Notes: generated by a model from the sequence alone, not told the origin. DNA of 14,771 bases from Clostridiaceae bacterium (GCA_018383195.1 JAGZOP010000049.1:1-14771), one strand, 5' to 3'; counted from the stretch's first letter, positions 8,307-14,465 are shown. Numbers and translations are program-made.

Positions 8307-8614
8307 TACCGATTTGCAAGCTGGTACATCAGCTCGTATACCTTGTCCAGCAGGAGCAGACCACGCTTCGCGTCCGCAGGCTTTTCAATGCCCGCATTCA
8401 CACTGCGCGCAATCTGGTTGATATTATTTCCAATTTGATGAATCTCGGTGCGCAGCGCCTTGATCTCCGATGATGGACGCGCCCGAATTTCCGCTCCCGC
8501 AATCAGCCTGCGCAGATATTCTGTTTTGGACAGACCACATACCCTCGCATTCGTTTCCAGCCGTTCCCTCTCCGCCTGCGACAGCCGCAGACAGATTTCA
8601 TATTTCCGCTGCAT
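8306..8614 (-). CDS. mobC: MobC-type relaxosome accessory protein
   Basis: A 102-residue protein with an N-terminal ribbon-helix-helix-like region (KYEICLRLSQAERERLETNA, LSKTEYLRRLIAG) and a MobC-like C-terminal helix (IHQIGNNINQIARSVNAG). MobC proteins bind oriT beside the nick and help the relaxase open the strands. A longer frame reaches 8665, but its first 17 residues would be encoded by the hairpins of the presumed oriT. I choose ATG at 8612-8614 with AAGGA 7 nt upstream. The stop overlaps the relaxase start (TAATG). Confidence 0.93.
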   Translation of the reverse strand: MQRKYEICLRLSQAERERLETNARVCGLSKTEYLRRLIAGAEIRARPSSEIKALRTEIHQIGNNINQIARSVNAGIEKPADAKRGLLLLDKVYELMYQLANR

Positions 8615-8627
8615 ACCATTTTCCTTT

Positions 8628-8726
8628 CCGCCCGCAGGCGGCATCGGGGATTGGGGTATCCCCAAGAGCGCGCAAAAGATATCTTTGCGCTATGCTTGCG
8701 AAGCCTCGCCGCAAACCGGCGAGGCT
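8628..8726. other. Presumed origin of transfer (oriT), hairpin cluster
   Basis: Directly upstream of mobC, about 100 nt carry several inverted repeats: ccgcc/ggcgg (8628-8641); a perfect ttgggg-tat-ccccaa (8651-8665); a near-palindrome gcgcaaa...tttgcgc around GATATC (8670-8690); and a 10-bp stem agcctcgccg/cggcgaggct with a 5-nt loop (8702-8726). None has a T-tract, so they do not look like terminators. Position before a mobC-relaxase pair and dense dyads are the usual signature of a MOBP oriT. The nick site cannot be identified from sequence alone. Confidence 0.7.
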
Positions 8727-8754
8727 CCTTACCCTACTCTGCAGGCTATTTTGA

Positions 8755-8782
8755 AATAAAGAAGGGGTGAATTGCACCCCTT
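8755..8782 (-). terminator. Terminator-like hairpin after the transposase remnant
   Basis: A perfect 8-bp stem (aaggggtg 8762-8769, cacccctt 8775-8782) with a 5-nt loop is followed, on the minus strand, by CTTTATTTC. The run of T is interrupted, so strength is moderate. It would end transcription coming from the protease and transposase-remnant side before the presumed oriT and mobC. Confidence 0.6.
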
Positions 8783-8802
8783 GGAATAAAAAAGATCCCG
8801 AA

Positions 8803-8960
8803 TCAGGTGAATCTTTGACACCACAATTCCAGCATCATCTGCTTTGTTCCGAATACTCTGATGATTATAAAAAAAACTGTAATCATCAATGAGAACCTTG
8901 ATTTTAGTCAAAGACTTGATTTGAAGCAAGAGATCCTGTGTATGCCGACACCTTCATGAC
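8803..8960 (-). pseudogene. Remnant of an IS3-type transposase (decayed)
   Basis: On the minus strand one frame reads SLTKIKVLIDDYSFFYNHQSIR (from about 8910), closely resembling the C-terminal end of IS3-family transposases (pattern IDDYIxFYNxxRIQ). After this the frame is lost, but a neighbouring frame continues with TKQMMLELWCQRFT and a stop at 8803-8805, the expected continuation, so a frameshift is likely near 8848. Upstream, GGGGGAATTTATT precedes ATG-TCA-TGA, i.e. a start codon with an early stop. Only about 50 codons remain, so this is a fragment or internally deleted copy, not an active element. The family call rests on a short motif. Confidence 0.5.
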
Positions 8961-8961
8961 A

Positions 8962-9006
8962 TAATAAATTCCCCCAATGTAGTACTTTTATTTTCTACAT
9001 TGGGGG
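8962..9006 (-). terminator. Large perfect hairpin downstream of the protease gene
   Basis: A perfect 12-bp inverted repeat, cccccaatgtag (8971-8982) and ctacattggggg (8995-9006), with a 12-nt loop. On the minus strand it is followed by AATTTATT, so it may terminate the protease transcript, whose stop lies 61 nt upstream. The T-tract is weak. Since it sits right before the transposase remnant it could instead be an insertion-sequence end structure. Confidence 0.55.
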
Positions 9007-9067
9007 TCTATCTATTTGTTCGTTTTGCCAGTTCAGTTCACAGCATAAATTTCTATGGCTCTGAGAT

Positions 9068-10282
9068 TTAATCCGTAAGTTTGAGGGAGAAACAACCATC
9101 CCAAGAGGTACATGGTGCTAAGTACCAGGTATATCCTGTTGCTGAAGTTATGCCAGTCACAGTACCAATCATTTTTAAGCCAACAGTAACCGGCGCACCA
9201 CTATCACCGTGTCCTGGACGTTTGCCATAGGCAGATGAATTGACTTGAATCAGGTTATATAGTCCCCCTGTGTTTACATATTTGCGGGATACTTCTCCCC
9301 TGCTCATACCTGTACCAGCTCCATATACTTGGATAGTTGCGCCGGTTTCTGGATCAAGAACTCCAGGAAATCGGAAAGTTACTCCTGTATTATCCAGATA
9401 TGCACGGTTGGTCAAAGTATAATTGCCATTTGATTTAATGATAGCATAATCATGGTCTTTATCAAGTTTCACCACTGTCCCAAGAGAACGAGTTCCAATA
9501 TATACGGTAGTTCCAGTGGAATTGAATAAATGACCAGCAGTGACAAATGCATTAACACCTGTAGTATTATAAGTACCACATGCTCCGAGAGAACCTAAAT
9601 CCCGTGAGGAATCACTGATTTTAGAACCACCATAAGCATAATACGTTGCCTTATCCAACGAATCCGAAGTTTGAGTTGCAGTCACCGATATTTCCTGAGA
9701 CGGAAGGTCATCGCAAAAAATAAAATCTCCACTGGACTGTTGAATTACGATCATATCGCTATGATACGCAATTTTTCTTTTAGTAGCAGAGAGATTAGAA
9801 AGTAGCTGTACGGCAGTAACTTCAGATGTTTCATCTACTTCTGCAACGACACAGTTTCTTTCTTCATCTACATACGTTGAAATCACATCCGGTTGACTCG
9901 CATCATAGACTTCCCTGGATAAGGTCAACAGATCAGTCATGGAATATGGGACGATTCGGAATCTGATTACATCTGAATAGGGATCACAAACAGCCAACAC
10001 TTCCTGCTGAATAGATGCATCGTTTGATGTGAGATTAACATACAAAACATTGTCTTTTGTGTAAGAACCTCCATAATACGATGGGTAGTTATATACATAT
10101 GGAGAATCGGAAATTGTGCAAGCACCAAAGCTGTCCATAAGAGCAGAGTAAGCGTTTTGGGTATCGGGAAGCACTGATGCTTGGGCTACAGATTCGGTAG
10201 GTGCGACAGATTCTGTTGCATAGGCTGGAATCAAGCATAAAGCCACTGCAATGAATAGAGAAAATACATGCTTTTTTCTCAC
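9068..10282 (-). CDS. Secreted trypsin-fold (S1-family) serine protease
   Basis: A 404-residue secreted protein. A signal peptide (MRKKHVFSLFIAVALCLIPAYA) has likely cleavage after A22. A pro-region-like segment of about 190 residues follows, then a protease domain with the chymotrypsin-fold triad: H251 in FVTAGHLF, D278 in DHDYAIIK, and S361 in GHGDSGAPV. The layout resembles bacterial streptogrisin/alpha-lytic-type S1 proteases, so it should cleave extracellular proteins. It is not part of the transfer machinery. Base composition is clearly more AT-rich than the flanking genes, and it has its own upstream palindrome and downstream hairpin, suggesting separately acquired cargo. The start is GTG at 10280-10282 with AAAGGAG 9 nt upstream. 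Substrate is unknown; a host-mucosa, immune or competitor protein target would be a guess. Confidence 0.88.
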   Translation of the reverse strand: MRKKHVFSLFIAVALCLIPAYATESVAPTESVAQASVLPDTQNAYSALMDSFGACTISDSPYVYNYPSYYGGSYTKDNVLYVNLTSNDASIQQEVLAVCDPYSDVIRFRIVPYSMTDLLTLSREVYDASQPDVISTYVDEERNCVVAEVDETSEVTAVQLLSNLSATKRKIAYHSDMIVIQQSSGDFIFCDDLPSQEISVTATQTSDSLDKATYYAYGGSKISDSSRDLGSLGACGTYNTTGVNAFVTAGHLFNSTGTTVYIGTRSLGTVVKLDKDHDYAIIKSNGNYTLTNRAYLDNTGVTFRFPGVLDPETGATIQVYGAGTGMSRGEVSRKYVNTGGLYNLIQVNSSAYGKRPGHGDSGAPVTVGLKMIGTVTGITSATGYTWYLAPCTSWDGCFSLKLTD

Positions 10283-10372
10283 AATATTGAACTCCTTTCT
10301 TTTCCTATATCAGGTTGGGATACAGACAGAACTGCTTCAAACTTCCGGAGCTGAAGATCAAATAACCTTTTA

Positions 10373-10406
10373 GAATTATTTGATACATATAGTGTATCAA
10401 ATAATT
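10373..10406 (-). promoter_or_regulatory. Perfect palindrome overlapping a possible protease promoter
   Basis: A perfect 14-bp inverted repeat, aattatttgataca (10374-10387) and tgtatcaaataatt (10393-10406), around the 5-nt spacer tatag. No T-tract follows. On the minus strand a -35-like TTGATA (10395-10400) and -10-like TAATTC (10373-10378) lie within it at 16-nt spacing, about 90 nt upstream of the protease GTG. This looks like a repressor operator on the protease promoter. The palindrome is directly visible; the promoter reading is tentative. Confidence 0.6.
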
Positions 10407-10702
10407 TCAAAATTCAAAGAGAAATATTCCATAAGAAAAAATAAAAAATTTTGTGAGAAAAAACTGCAACATTTGGTATATTCTCAATGTCTCTTTATTA
10501 GACGAGTATATCCAAACACAAACCAAATTTGTCGCATATAACAATACTTTCGTTTTCTTGCATTTGATATTATTTCATCTTTTGCTTGTTTTACCCGTTT
10601 GCATCTTACTTCAGAATAGACTTCATATCTATCTTCTACTTGAACCCGTCATTTTATGATACAACAGCATCAACACACTGGATAAAAGCGAAAACATCCT
10701 TG
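10407..10702. other. AT-rich intergenic region between methyltransferase and protease
   Basis: About 300 bases with no convincing gene. Minus-strand codons 10487-10648 form a 54-codon open frame reading VEDRYEVYSEVRCKRVKQAK and on to a stop at 10484-10486. It has no normal start or ribosome site, so it is either chance or the tail of a lost gene. A plus-strand frame at 10453-10659 is hydrophobic and low in complexity and looks spurious. A weak stem (agcgaa 10687-10692, ttcgct 10706-10711) followed by TTTTAT on the minus strand may end the methyltransferase transcript. Confidence 0.5.
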
Positions 10703-11422
10703 TCATTCGCTCAGTGCCTGTCTCAGCCGCCCTCTGGCGAGTGCTGCATATCCTTCGGACAGCTCGATTCCTGTCGCGGAATAGCCCTCGAGTACCGCTG
10801 CAAGTACGGTCGTCCCCGATCCGGCAAACGGGTCTAAAATATGCCCGCCCGGTTCAGTGATCTTCACAATATCCCGCATCAGTTCAATCGGCTTTTCGGT
10901 TAAATGAATGCGGTGCTGCGGATTGCCATACTTGAACACCCCGGGCAGGCAGGGTACCGGCCGGCTGATCGGCATATCCCCATTGGAACCCCACACAATG
11001 TACTCAGCCTGCTGACGAAATCGTCCCTTTTGCGGACGGCTGTTGCCCTTGTCCCAAACTGCTGTGCCGCGCCAGATCCAGCCTGCCCATTGCAGCGCAT
11101 CGGTCGCAGCCGGAAGCTGCCTCCAATCGATAAACATGCATACCGGCGCACCCGGCTTGCAAACGCGGCGTGCATCGCTAAGCCACGCAGCCGCCCATCG
11201 TGTCCATGACCGCTGATCCTTGGCGTCGCCCTCAAACGGCGGCGGCGCATGGTCTCCCATGCTCGAATATTTACGAACCGTGGACTTGTTTTTTTCTGCC
11301 TGTGTGCGTCCACCGGACGCATAAGGCGGATCGGTGATGACCGCATCAAAAGTGCCGGGTGCAAACTCCGGCAGCAGCTTCAGCGCATCTCCATGCATGA
11401 TTTCCCAACGATTATCGTTCAT
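10703..11422 (-). CDS. Site-specific DNA methyltransferase (DPPY type, N6-adenine or N4-cytosine)
   Basis: A 239-residue amino-methyltransferase. Catalytic motif DPPY is at residues 31-34, and the S-adenosylmethionine-binding motif DPFAGSGTT at 197-205, preceded by HLTEKPIELM near 175-184. Catalytic motif before cofactor motif is the beta-class order. DPPY favours N6-adenine, but N4-cytosine cannot be excluded. It is short and no restriction gene is adjacent, so it looks like an orphan enzyme, perhaps protecting the element from host restriction during transfer. The frame extends upstream to 11509, but I place the start at ATG 11420-11422, with GAGGG 8 nt upstream. It overlaps the 80-residue gene by 11 nt. 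Confidence 0.92.
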   Translation of the reverse strand: MNDNRWEIMHGDALKLLPEFAPGTFDAVITDPPYASGGRTQAEKNKSTVRKYSSMGDHAPPPFEGDAKDQRSWTRWAAAWLSDARRVCKPGAPVCMFIDWRQLPAATDALQWAGWIWRGTAVWDKGNSRPQKGRFRQQAEYIVWGSNGDMPISRPVPCLPGVFKYGNPQHRIHLTEKPIELMRDIVKITEPGGHILDPFAGSGTTVLAAVLEGYSATGIELSEGYAALARGRLRQALSE

Positions 11423-11654
11423 AGGCATGTCCCTCTTTCTTTTGGGATTTTGGAAGGTCGGACAGTTCGGTCTGTACATATTCGCTGATGATCCGCAGTG
11501 CAGCATCATAGCTGTGACAGGCAGTCACACGATGAAACATCTCATCTGCCTGCTGCGCCTGTCCTGCCCGCTTCAGCATTACGGATGCGCGGCCTAAAAT
11601 CGCAAAGATATTGCCGTCATGTCCCACCAATTCCATTTTCGGTTTCTCGCTCAT
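11412..11654 (-). CDS. Conserved-looking 80-residue protein, unknown function
   Basis: I do not know a function. The sequence begins MSEKPKMELVGHDGNIFAIL and has two predicted helical parts (GRASVMLKRAGQAQQADEMF; SYDAALRIISEYVQTEL) and a basic, polar tail. It has no membrane segment or catalytic motif. I recall similar small proteins from Tn1549-like elements, so it is probably a real accessory gene. The start is ATG at 11652-11654 with GAGGAG 6 nt upstream. Its 3' end overlaps the methyltransferase start by 11 nt, so the two are probably translated together. Confidence 0.78.
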   Translation of the reverse strand: MSEKPKMELVGHDGNIFAILGRASVMLKRAGQAQQADEMFHRVTACHSYDAALRIISEYVQTELSDLPKSQKKEGHAYER

Positions 11655-11664
11655 AACTTTCTCC

Positions 11665-12156
11665 TCATCGTTCCGGTTCTCTTTTTCGCGGATGATGTTC
11701 CCGCACCTCCTGCTGCACTTTTTTCAGCGCCTGCCGAAGTGATTCCAGCGGCAAACCGTTCTGCCAAAACCCCTTCTGAATCCCGGCATAGTAGCCGGGG
11801 GAGGGCAGCGCGGGACTATGCCAAAGGTCTGTCATTACGTACGCCATGACCGGAATTTTTTGTCCGTCTTTGTCCTGCACAAGCACCTGCTCCTTTTTGT
11901 ACAAATACGGGAACCCCTCATATCCGTCGAGCGACTGCTCACAGCTTGGCGTAATGTTCCACAACAGACCATGCACGGTTTCTCCCTCTTTGGGCGCAAT
12001 TGTCGCCACGCCGCAGCCGCGCAGATTGCCGCGAAACAGCAGTTCATAGCCCTCGAGCACGACCGGTCCTATCACACGCGCATTTGGACATCGCATATCC
12101 ATCTGATTCAAATTAATGTTGGAACCGTATGCAAAATATAGCTTTTCTTCGTTCAT
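11665..12156 (-). CDS. Gamma-glutamylcyclotransferase-fold protein
   Basis: A 163-residue protein of the gamma-glutamylcyclotransferase (GGCT/AIG2-like) fold. The substrate-loop motif YFAYGSN is at residues 7-13, and the family pattern LDGYEGFPYLYKK at 77-89 contains the likely catalytic acid E80. Known members release 5-oxoproline from gamma-glutamyl amines or amides. Here the neighbouring putative amidoligase suggests that it removes or edits an amide-linked group made by that enzyme; this is inference. The C-terminal 25 residues are very basic (ALKKVQQEVREHHPRKREPE). The start is ATG at 12154-12156 with GGAGG 7 nt upstream, overlapping the preceding stop as ATGA. Confidence 0.9.
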   Translation of the reverse strand: MNEEKLYFAYGSNINLNQMDMRCPNARVIGPVVLEGYELLFRGNLRGCGVATIAPKEGETVHGLLWNITPSCEQSLDGYEGFPYLYKKEQVLVQDKDGQKIPVMAYVMTDLWHSPALPSPGYYAGIQKGFWQNGLPLESLRQALKKVQQEVREHHPRKREPER

Positions 12157-12407
12157 TCACCGTCCTCCAAAATGGTCAGCGCACCGACTTTCGCAAGCGC
12201 GTACAGCATCGCGCTTGCCTGCTGCTCCACGCTGCCCGTAGGCAGCGGGCAATCCATCCCGGTCATACGCACAAAGTTATGCTGCAAAAACCAGAGATAG
12301 GTTTCCGTATCCGCAAATTCTCCGGGATCAAATGTCCGCATGCGAAACTGCTCCATGATCTCAACCGCACTGCCTGATAAAATATCCTCTTCGGTTTGAA
12401 TTTTCAT
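12153..12407 (-). CDS. 84-residue protein between amidoligase and cyclotransferase, unknown function
   Basis: No function recognised. The protein is acidic and soluble (MKIQTEEDILSGSAVEIMEQ at the start, ending ILEDGE), with a central YLWFLQHNFVRMTG segment and no membrane helix or clear catalytic motif. It lies directly after the amidoligase stop (the ATG is at 12405-12407) and overlaps the cyclotransferase start by ATGA, so it is translationally linked to both. A partner, adaptor or substrate-presenting role is possible. I believe similar proteins accompany amidoligases in other Clostridia elements, but cannot check. Confidence 0.78.
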   Translation of the reverse strand: MKIQTEEDILSGSAVEIMEQFRMRTFDPGEFADTETYLWFLQHNFVRMTGMDCPLPTGSVEQQASAMLYALAKVGALTILEDGE

Positions 12408-12409
12408 GT

Positions 12410-13369
12410 TTACCGCTCCATTTCTCGTATTTTTTTCTTTTTGCTCACTTCATAACTGTCCTTGTCGTACCGCCACGCCCGGTCACCCTCCAGATTCGCA
12501 AGCAGATGATTCCTCGTATTTTTAAACTCCGCTCCATTGAGTCCAAGGCGCACCAGCCATGTGCGGAAGGTGAACAGCTCATTGTCGCTCTGCGTCTTGC
12601 GCATGACGGTGCTGCGCTGTGCGATTGCCTGCGCTGAAATTGCCAGACACAAATTCACATACGCTGCCGCACGTCCGGCGTGCAGCGTGGAATTGAAGCA
12701 GCGCCACTCCACCGTGCCTCGATAAAATACCGAATGCAGATTCAGCGCGTAATACCGCGTCCAGTTGTAGTGTTCATGGCTTCCACTGACGCCCTCATAC
12801 CAAATACTTTCCAGCTTTGTGAGATCATGCGTTTCATCGCTGGACAGCTTCCGCGCCTCACGCAGCATCGGCTCACGCACCTTCTGGCACCAGCGCGACG
12901 CACGTGTTTCATTGACCTGCAACGCCTTGAACAGCATATCTTCCTTGGAATACATGATTCCAATCAGGTTTTTCAGGCTTTGCCGGTTATGATTTGCCGC
13001 ATCCACATGTACATGCAAACCGCACGAGCTGTTTACCTTGCCGCCTGCCCTGCGCATACAGCGCACACATTCCTGAAACTTCGGCAATTCGTCATAGGTC
13101 AGCTTTGGCGTGACCAGTTCAACCTGATAGAACGGAGATCCGATGGACTGATAACCGCTTTCAGTCCTTCTTTCTGTGCGAATACTGCTGTCGCTCATCA
13201 GTTTCCACGTCTTCCCCTCCGGATCGGTAACTGCCCAAGCATCGTATATCCCACCGATATGCTGTGCCGATGTTTCAAAATATTCTGCCAGTGCCTGCGC
13301 AGCCGCCTGGCGAGTGATGCCGGTCAACTCAACTTCTACGCCGAAACATTGGTCCTTCAGTCCGATCAT
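12410..13369 (-). CDS. Putative amidoligase (glutamine-synthetase/COOH-NH2 ligase-like)
   Basis: A 319-residue protein with motifs of the Pfam 'putative amidoligase enzyme' family: FGVEVELTG at residues 9-17 (metal/ATP-site acids), LMSDSSI at 57-63, VELVTP at 83-88, CGLHVHVD at 116-123, and YRGTVEWRCFNSTLHAG at 216-232. This family has a carboxylate-amine ligase fold related to glutamine synthetase and is predicted to form amide or peptide bonds on small molecules or proteins; its substrate is unproven. The C-terminus is basic (SKKKKIREMER). The ATG at 13367-13369 overlaps the cytosine methyltransferase stop by ATGA. The enzyme appears intact and is grouped with a cyclotransferase that could act on its product. 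Confidence 0.92.
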   Translation of the reverse strand: MIGLKDQCFGVEVELTGITRQAAAQALAEYFETSAQHIGGIYDAWAVTDPEGKTWKLMSDSSIRTERRTESGYQSIGSPFYQVELVTPKLTYDELPKFQECVRCMRRAGGKVNSSCGLHVHVDAANHNRQSLKNLIGIMYSKEDMLFKALQVNETRASRWCQKVREPMLREARKLSSDETHDLTKLESIWYEGVSGSHEHYNWTRYYALNLHSVFYRGTVEWRCFNSTLHAGRAAAYVNLCLAISAQAIAQRSTVMRKTQSDNELFTFRTWLVRLGLNGAEFKNTRNHLLANLEGDRAWRYDKDSYEVSKKKKIREMER

Positions 13370-14433
13370 GCTGAATCCCTCAATTCGTCATCTACTGCGC
13401 GGATACGTCGTGCAATGGCTTCGATTACCGGCACAGTCACACTGTTTCCAGCCTGCTTATACGCCTGTGCATCCGATGTGATTGACAATAACCGATCAAT
13501 TGCATCCTCATCGAAGCCTTGCAGCCGAAGACACTCTCTGGGCATCAATCGGCGAATACGCCCTGTACGCGTGACAACTCCCTGTGCACAGCTGGTGTCC
13601 AGTGTACGCACAATCCCATGCCATACCCTTTTGCATCTTGTCGTACTTCCCGGATAACTTAAATCGACCGAATCCCCTATATTGGCTTGCTGATAGCCGC
13701 ATTTTGCAGCAGTTTTAATCTTCACAGAATGAGGTTGAGAAACCTGTTCATCGTTTGAGTCGATAAAATACAACCCGGTTTTGCCTCCGATCCCACCTGC
13801 ACCCGCAGTCTGCGTACAAGCTAACCCGTGCGTATCATAGACGCGGGAGCCCTGCCGCCCTTTGATGAGTGATACAAGAGTTTCTCGATTTGCACCGAAG
13901 ACAGGAAGTATTTTTCCGGCGCATCGGGGATCAAGATAGCAGATAAGGAACAGCCTGCGTCGGGATTGCGGGACTCCAAAATCCTTGCTGTTAAGCACAG
14001 ACCATTCGACATAATACCCCATGTCATCCAGCGCGGCGAGGATGGCTGCAAATGTCCTGCCTTCGTCATGCGATAACAGACCGGGAACATTTTCAAGGAA
14101 CAGATACGGCGGTCGTCTAACCTTAGCCAATCTGGAAATTTCAAAGAACAGAGTACCTCTTGCATCGGCAAATCCCTGTCGTTTGCCAGCATATGAAAAT
14201 GCCTGACAAGGGAATCCTCCACACAGAAGGTCAAATTCCGGCAGGTCGTTTGGGTTGATTGCTCGGGCATCTTGGAAATAGCACTCCTCCCTTTCCGGAT
14301 GGTGAATGGCACGGTAGCTTGCCTCTGCGAATTTATCAATTTCGCAGTGTCCGACACACTGAAACCCACCTGCGCGGGTCAGTCCGGCGCGAAAGCCACC
14401 AATGCCGGCGAACATATCAAAATATCGAATCAG
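13366..14433 (-). CDS. DNA cytosine-5 methyltransferase
   Basis: A C5-cytosine methyltransferase with all main motifs (numbers from the internal ATG): I MFAGIGGFRAG 1-11, IV GGFPCQAFS 66-74 with the catalytic cysteine, VI ENV 108-110, VIII QSRRRLF near 149-155, IX RRLMPRECLRLQGF near 288-301, and X QAGNSVTVPV near 320-330. The target-recognition part lies between VIII and IX. The first in-frame ATG (14413-14415) begins inside motif I and lacks a ribosome site. Family members usually begin xxRYFDMFAG, and the frame supplies LIRYFD upstream from a CTG at 14431-14433, with GGGGGTGA (14440-14447) at good spacing. I use that start (355 residues). No restriction partner is visible. The stop overlaps the amidoligase start by ATGA. 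Confidence 0.93.
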   Translation of the reverse strand: MIRYFDMFAGIGGFRAGLTRAGGFQCVGHCEIDKFAEASYRAIHHPEREECYFQDARAINPNDLPEFDLLCGGFPCQAFSYAGKRQGFADARGTLFFEISRLAKVRRPPYLFLENVPGLLSHDEGRTFAAILAALDDMGYYVEWSVLNSKDFGVPQSRRRLFLICYLDPRCAGKILPVFGANRETLVSLIKGRQGSRVYDTHGLACTQTAGAGGIGGKTGLYFIDSNDEQVSQPHSVKIKTAAKCGYQQANIGDSVDLSYPGSTTRCKRVWHGIVRTLDTSCAQGVVTRTGRIRRLMPRECLRLQGFDEDAIDRLLSITSDAQAYKQAGNSVTVPVIEAIARRIRAVDDELRDSA

Positions 14434-14435
14434 GA

Positions 14436-14465
14436 ATTATCACCCCCATTTTGCAGTGCAAACAA
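14436..14465 (-). promoter_or_regulatory. Possible promoter of the methyltransferase-amidoligase cassette
   Basis: On the minus strand TTGTTT (14460-14465) and GATAAT (14436-14441) are spaced by 18 nt, immediately downstream of the terminator stem. They resemble weak -35 and good -10 elements. If used, transcription would begin about 14429, after the CTG start and ribosome site, giving an almost leaderless message for the internal ATG at 14415. The element overlaps the terminator's T-tract, so the call is tentative. Confidence 0.3.

Noticed and set aside
8306..8665. Longer mobC starting at 8665
   Set aside because: The extra 17 residues would be encoded by the oriT hairpins; ATG 8614 has a proper ribosome site and gives the normal MobC N-terminus.
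8729..8929. 66-codon minus-strand frame as an intact gene
   Set aside because: It reads through a terminator-like hairpin and only its first third resembles a transposase; it is better explained as a frameshifted remnant.
10453..10659. 68-codon plus-strand frame as a small membrane protein
   Set aside because: It is a low-complexity Leu/Ile/Tyr-rich translation of AT-rich DNA, has no ribosome site, and is the only plus-strand candidate in the region.
10703..11509. Longer form of the DPPY methyltransferase starting at 11509
   Set aside because: The extension overlaps most of the well-supported 80-residue gene, while ATG 11422 has GAGGG at good spacing and gives the family-like start.
12680..13657. 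Plus-strand frame of 325 codons opposite amidoligase and methyltransferase
   Set aside because: It spans the junction of two well-supported minus-strand genes with clear motifs and shows no recognisable domain of its own.
10703..14433. Complete restriction-modification system
   Set aside because: Two methyltransferases are clear, but none of the neighbouring proteins shows a nuclease motif; the small proteins are too short or have other roles.
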